Assembly (NCBI GenBank): GCA_900772035.1
Contig: CAAGQE010000302.1
Span: forward strand, 1 to 6,432
Origin: Candidatus Gastranaerophilales bacterium
GTDB taxonomy: Bacteria; Cyanobacteriota; Vampirovibrionia; Gastranaerophilales; Gastranaerophilaceae
Reading direction: 5' to 3'
Length of the DNA: 6,432 nucleotides
Below the pieces are notes generated by a model, which did not search any database, was not told the origin of the DNA, and was given only the letters and a program-made list of their open reading frames with translations. Made by a program: the position numbers and the translations under genes. Shown in pieces: positions 4,975-6,432 of the stretch; the first letter of the stretch is position 1, and every line of letters starts with the position of its first letter.

Positions 4975-6432
4975 TGTCAAATATTAAGTCTCTTTTGATG
5001 GAAAAATTTAATATTATTTCTCAATCTGAAATCAAAAACGGTTTTGAAAAACTTACTGTTGAAAAAAATCAGATAAAATCTTGCATTTCTTTTTTGAAAA
5101 ATTCGGCAGAAAGTTCAGTCGACATGCTTGTTTCAATAACAGCAACGGATTATGTCGAAAAAATCGAACTTTTATACCACCTGTATTCGACAAAATTGAA
5201 CGAAAATATTTTCATCTCAACAAATGTCGACGCTGCTTGCCCGACAGTTGAAAGCATCTCTTCGGTTTTTAAATCCGCAACAAATGAAGAGTGCGAAATT
5301 TTTGACTTGTTCGGCATTGAATTTGAAAACAACAAATGTCTCAAAAGGCTCTTCTTGCCTAAAGAATACGTAGGCTCTCCGATGTTGAAAAATCAAAAAT
5401 ATCAACCAATCGAAAATCTTGGCAAAGAAAAAGATACAATCTCCGCATTTAAAACGACCCTTCAAATCGAAACAGACGGAGACTCAATAAAATCGGCAAT
5501 TCCCGTCATCGGTAAAAATCACAAACAACTCGAAAAAACAGCGGAAGAAATGAGTTTTTCGGAATATTTGGAAAAACTGACGGATGTTTTTTTCAAAGAA
5601 GCCTTTTGCGAAGGGGTTGAAAAACTTTCGGGTGCAACTGTTTCAGCCCAAGCAAAATACACAAGAGTTCTTTTGTGCGAACTTGAAAGAATAAAATCGC
5701 ACCTCGGTTGGGCAAAAGACTTTTTGGCTCTCACGGGTCCTTATTTCGCGCACATTCTGGCGAAAAACGAACTTGAAGAAATAACAAATTTGACCGAAAA
5801 ATCAGACGTCGTACCGATTTTCGGTGGAGTTTCAAAAAAATTAGATACGGAAAGTATTGAAAATATTGAAAAATTTATCGCAAACTTGTCTAAATCCATT
5901 GCAAAATTTGATGTTTCAAGCAATAAAATTTTCAAATTGGGATTACAAAATATCGGAATTTTGCCGAAAAATACCGCTTTGAATTACGCAATAACAGGTG
6001 TAAACCTTAGAGCATCAGGAATTTGTGCTGATGTCAGAAAAAAACAACCTTATTTGGCATACGAAAATTTAGATTTTGAGACTCCGACAAGCAGCAACGG
6101 CGACTGTTTCGACAGATTTTCAACAAGAATTGCGGAAATAAAAGAATCCGTAAAAATACTGGAACAATGCACGGATTATTTAAAATCAGACGACAAATGT
6201 GAAGTTGCAAATGTCGGTGAAATACCCGCAGGTACAGCCGTTTCGTTAATTGAAGCACCGACGGGACTTTTAGGCTGCACAATAATTTCCGACGGAGGCG
6301 AAAAGCCTTACAGAGTAAAATGGAGAGCAGGCTCGTTCTATTCTGCACAAATTTTGCCGTATCTGCTGAAAGACAGATACTACTCTGATTTTGCACAAAT
6401 CTGCGGAAGCCTTGATATAAAAACAACGGAGG
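4974..6432 (+). CDS. nuoCD: NuoC-NuoD fusion, divergent complex I-like subunit (3' end cut by window)
   Basis: The frame is open for 486 codons to the window end. Residues 1-145 are NuoC-like: VSITATDY, LLYHLYS, and ECEIFDLFGIEF (107-117 and onward, from C107), then LKRLFLPKEYVGSPMLKN, matching the ERE-DMFGI-F and L-R-I-L-P-G-PLRKD pattern. Residues from about 160 on are NuoD-like: IGKNHKQLEKTAE (179-191) for IGYLHRGIEKLAE, then VEKLSG, YTRVLLCELERIKSHL (229-244), FGGV (283-286) and GSLDIKTTE (478-486). Fused NuoCD occurs in known complex I operons. The end matches SLDIVFGEVDR, so only a few residues are missing. No nickel-ligand CxxC pairs are present, which argues against an active hydrogenase. 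The GPQHPSTHG motif and the YLDRLDY tyrosine are not recognisable. GAGG at 4962-4965 is the ribosome site. Electron acceptor uncertain. Confidence 0.8.
   Translation, partial: MSNIKSLLMEKFNIISQSEIKNGFEKLTVEKNQIKSCISFLKNSAESSVDMLVSITATDYVEKIELLYHLYSTKLNENIFISTNVDAACPTVESISSVFKSATNEECEIFDLFGIEFENNKCLKRLFLPKEYVGSPMLKNQKYQPIENLGKEKDTISAFKTTLQIETDGDSIKSAIPVIGKNHKQLEKTAEEMSFSEYLEKLTDVFFKEAFCEGVEKLSGATVSAQAKYTRVLLCELERIKSHLGWAKDFLALTGPYFAHILAKNELEEITNLTEKSDVVPIFGGVSKKLDTESIENIEKFIANLSKSIAKFDVSSNKIFKLGLQNIGILPKNTALNYAITGVNLRASGICADVRKKQPYLAYENLDFETPTSSNGDCFDRFSTRIAEIKESVKILEQCTDYLKSDDKCEVANVGEIPAGTAVSLIEAPTGLLGCTIISDGGEKPYRVKWRAGSFYSAQILPYLLKDRYYSDFAQICGSLDIKTTE
6428..6432 (+). promoter_or_regulatory. 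Shine-Dalgarno of a gene starting just past the window
   Basis: The last five bases are GGAGG, a perfect ribosome binding core. It falls where nuoCD should end within a few codons, so the next gene probably starts within about 15 bases beyond the window, overlapping or touching the nuoCD stop. Confidence 0.5.

Noticed and set aside
5150..6426. Several minus-strand open frames opposite nuoCD
   Set aside because: The plus frame matches NuoC and NuoD motifs along its whole length. The antisense peptides show no recognisable domain.
4974..6432. Group 4 [NiFe]-hydrogenase large subunit
   Set aside because: AFC-x-x-VEKL looks hydrogenase-like, but both CxxC nickel motifs are missing, the C-terminal motif is the NuoD-type SLDI-x-x-x-E, and a NuoA-like gene precedes it.
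1..6432. CRISPR array, insertion sequence or phage attachment site
   Set aside because: No regularly spaced repeats, transposase or integrase is present, and the tRNA genes are not flanked by duplicated 3' ends.

Overview
The window is a compact, AT-rich bacterial segment with short gaps and gene overlaps. It holds seven protein genes (two cut by the window edges) and two tRNA genes. The host looks like a bacterium with a cell envelope that exports TPR proteins and a respiratory-complex relative. A bacterial calpain-type protease with an EF-hand, low GC and divergent complex I genes would fit a host-associated lineage such as Candidatus Gastranaerophilales/Melainabacteria. That placement is inference only: no marker gene here fixes the taxonomy.

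Left block, plus strand (1-1638): the 3' end of a TPR-repeat gene, then dusB (tRNA-dihydrouridine synthase), then a small GIY-YIG nuclease-family gene. The genes overlap by 32 and 23 bases, so they are probably one transcript. It ends at an AT-rich hairpin that can serve both this block and the convergent protease gene.

Middle block, minus strand (1660-4528): a TPR protein with a signal peptide is transcribed leftward from 4528. It is followed by its own strong-looking promoter and a tRNA-Gly(UCC)/tRNA-Cys(GCA) pair. After a 142-base non-coding gap comes a 538-residue calpain-like (C2) cysteine protease. Its parts in order are one canonical EF-hand loop, two 47-48-residue super-repeats of Y/F-D-x-x-G motifs, and a catalytic domain with a visible Cys-His-Asn triad. 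It is the most unusual single protein here.

Right block, plus strand (4633-6432): a divergent nuoA-like gene overlaps by one base a gene that fuses NuoC-like and NuoD-like domains. The fused gene runs off the window only a few codons short of the expected NuoD C-terminus, and a GGAGG at the very end suggests the next gene starts just outside. NuoB, normally encoded between NuoA and NuoC, is absent at that position. Several residues normally conserved for quinone chemistry in NuoD, and the conserved loop cysteine of NuoA, are not present. The block looks like the start of an operon for a complex I-related membrane complex whose electron acceptor may not be the usual one.
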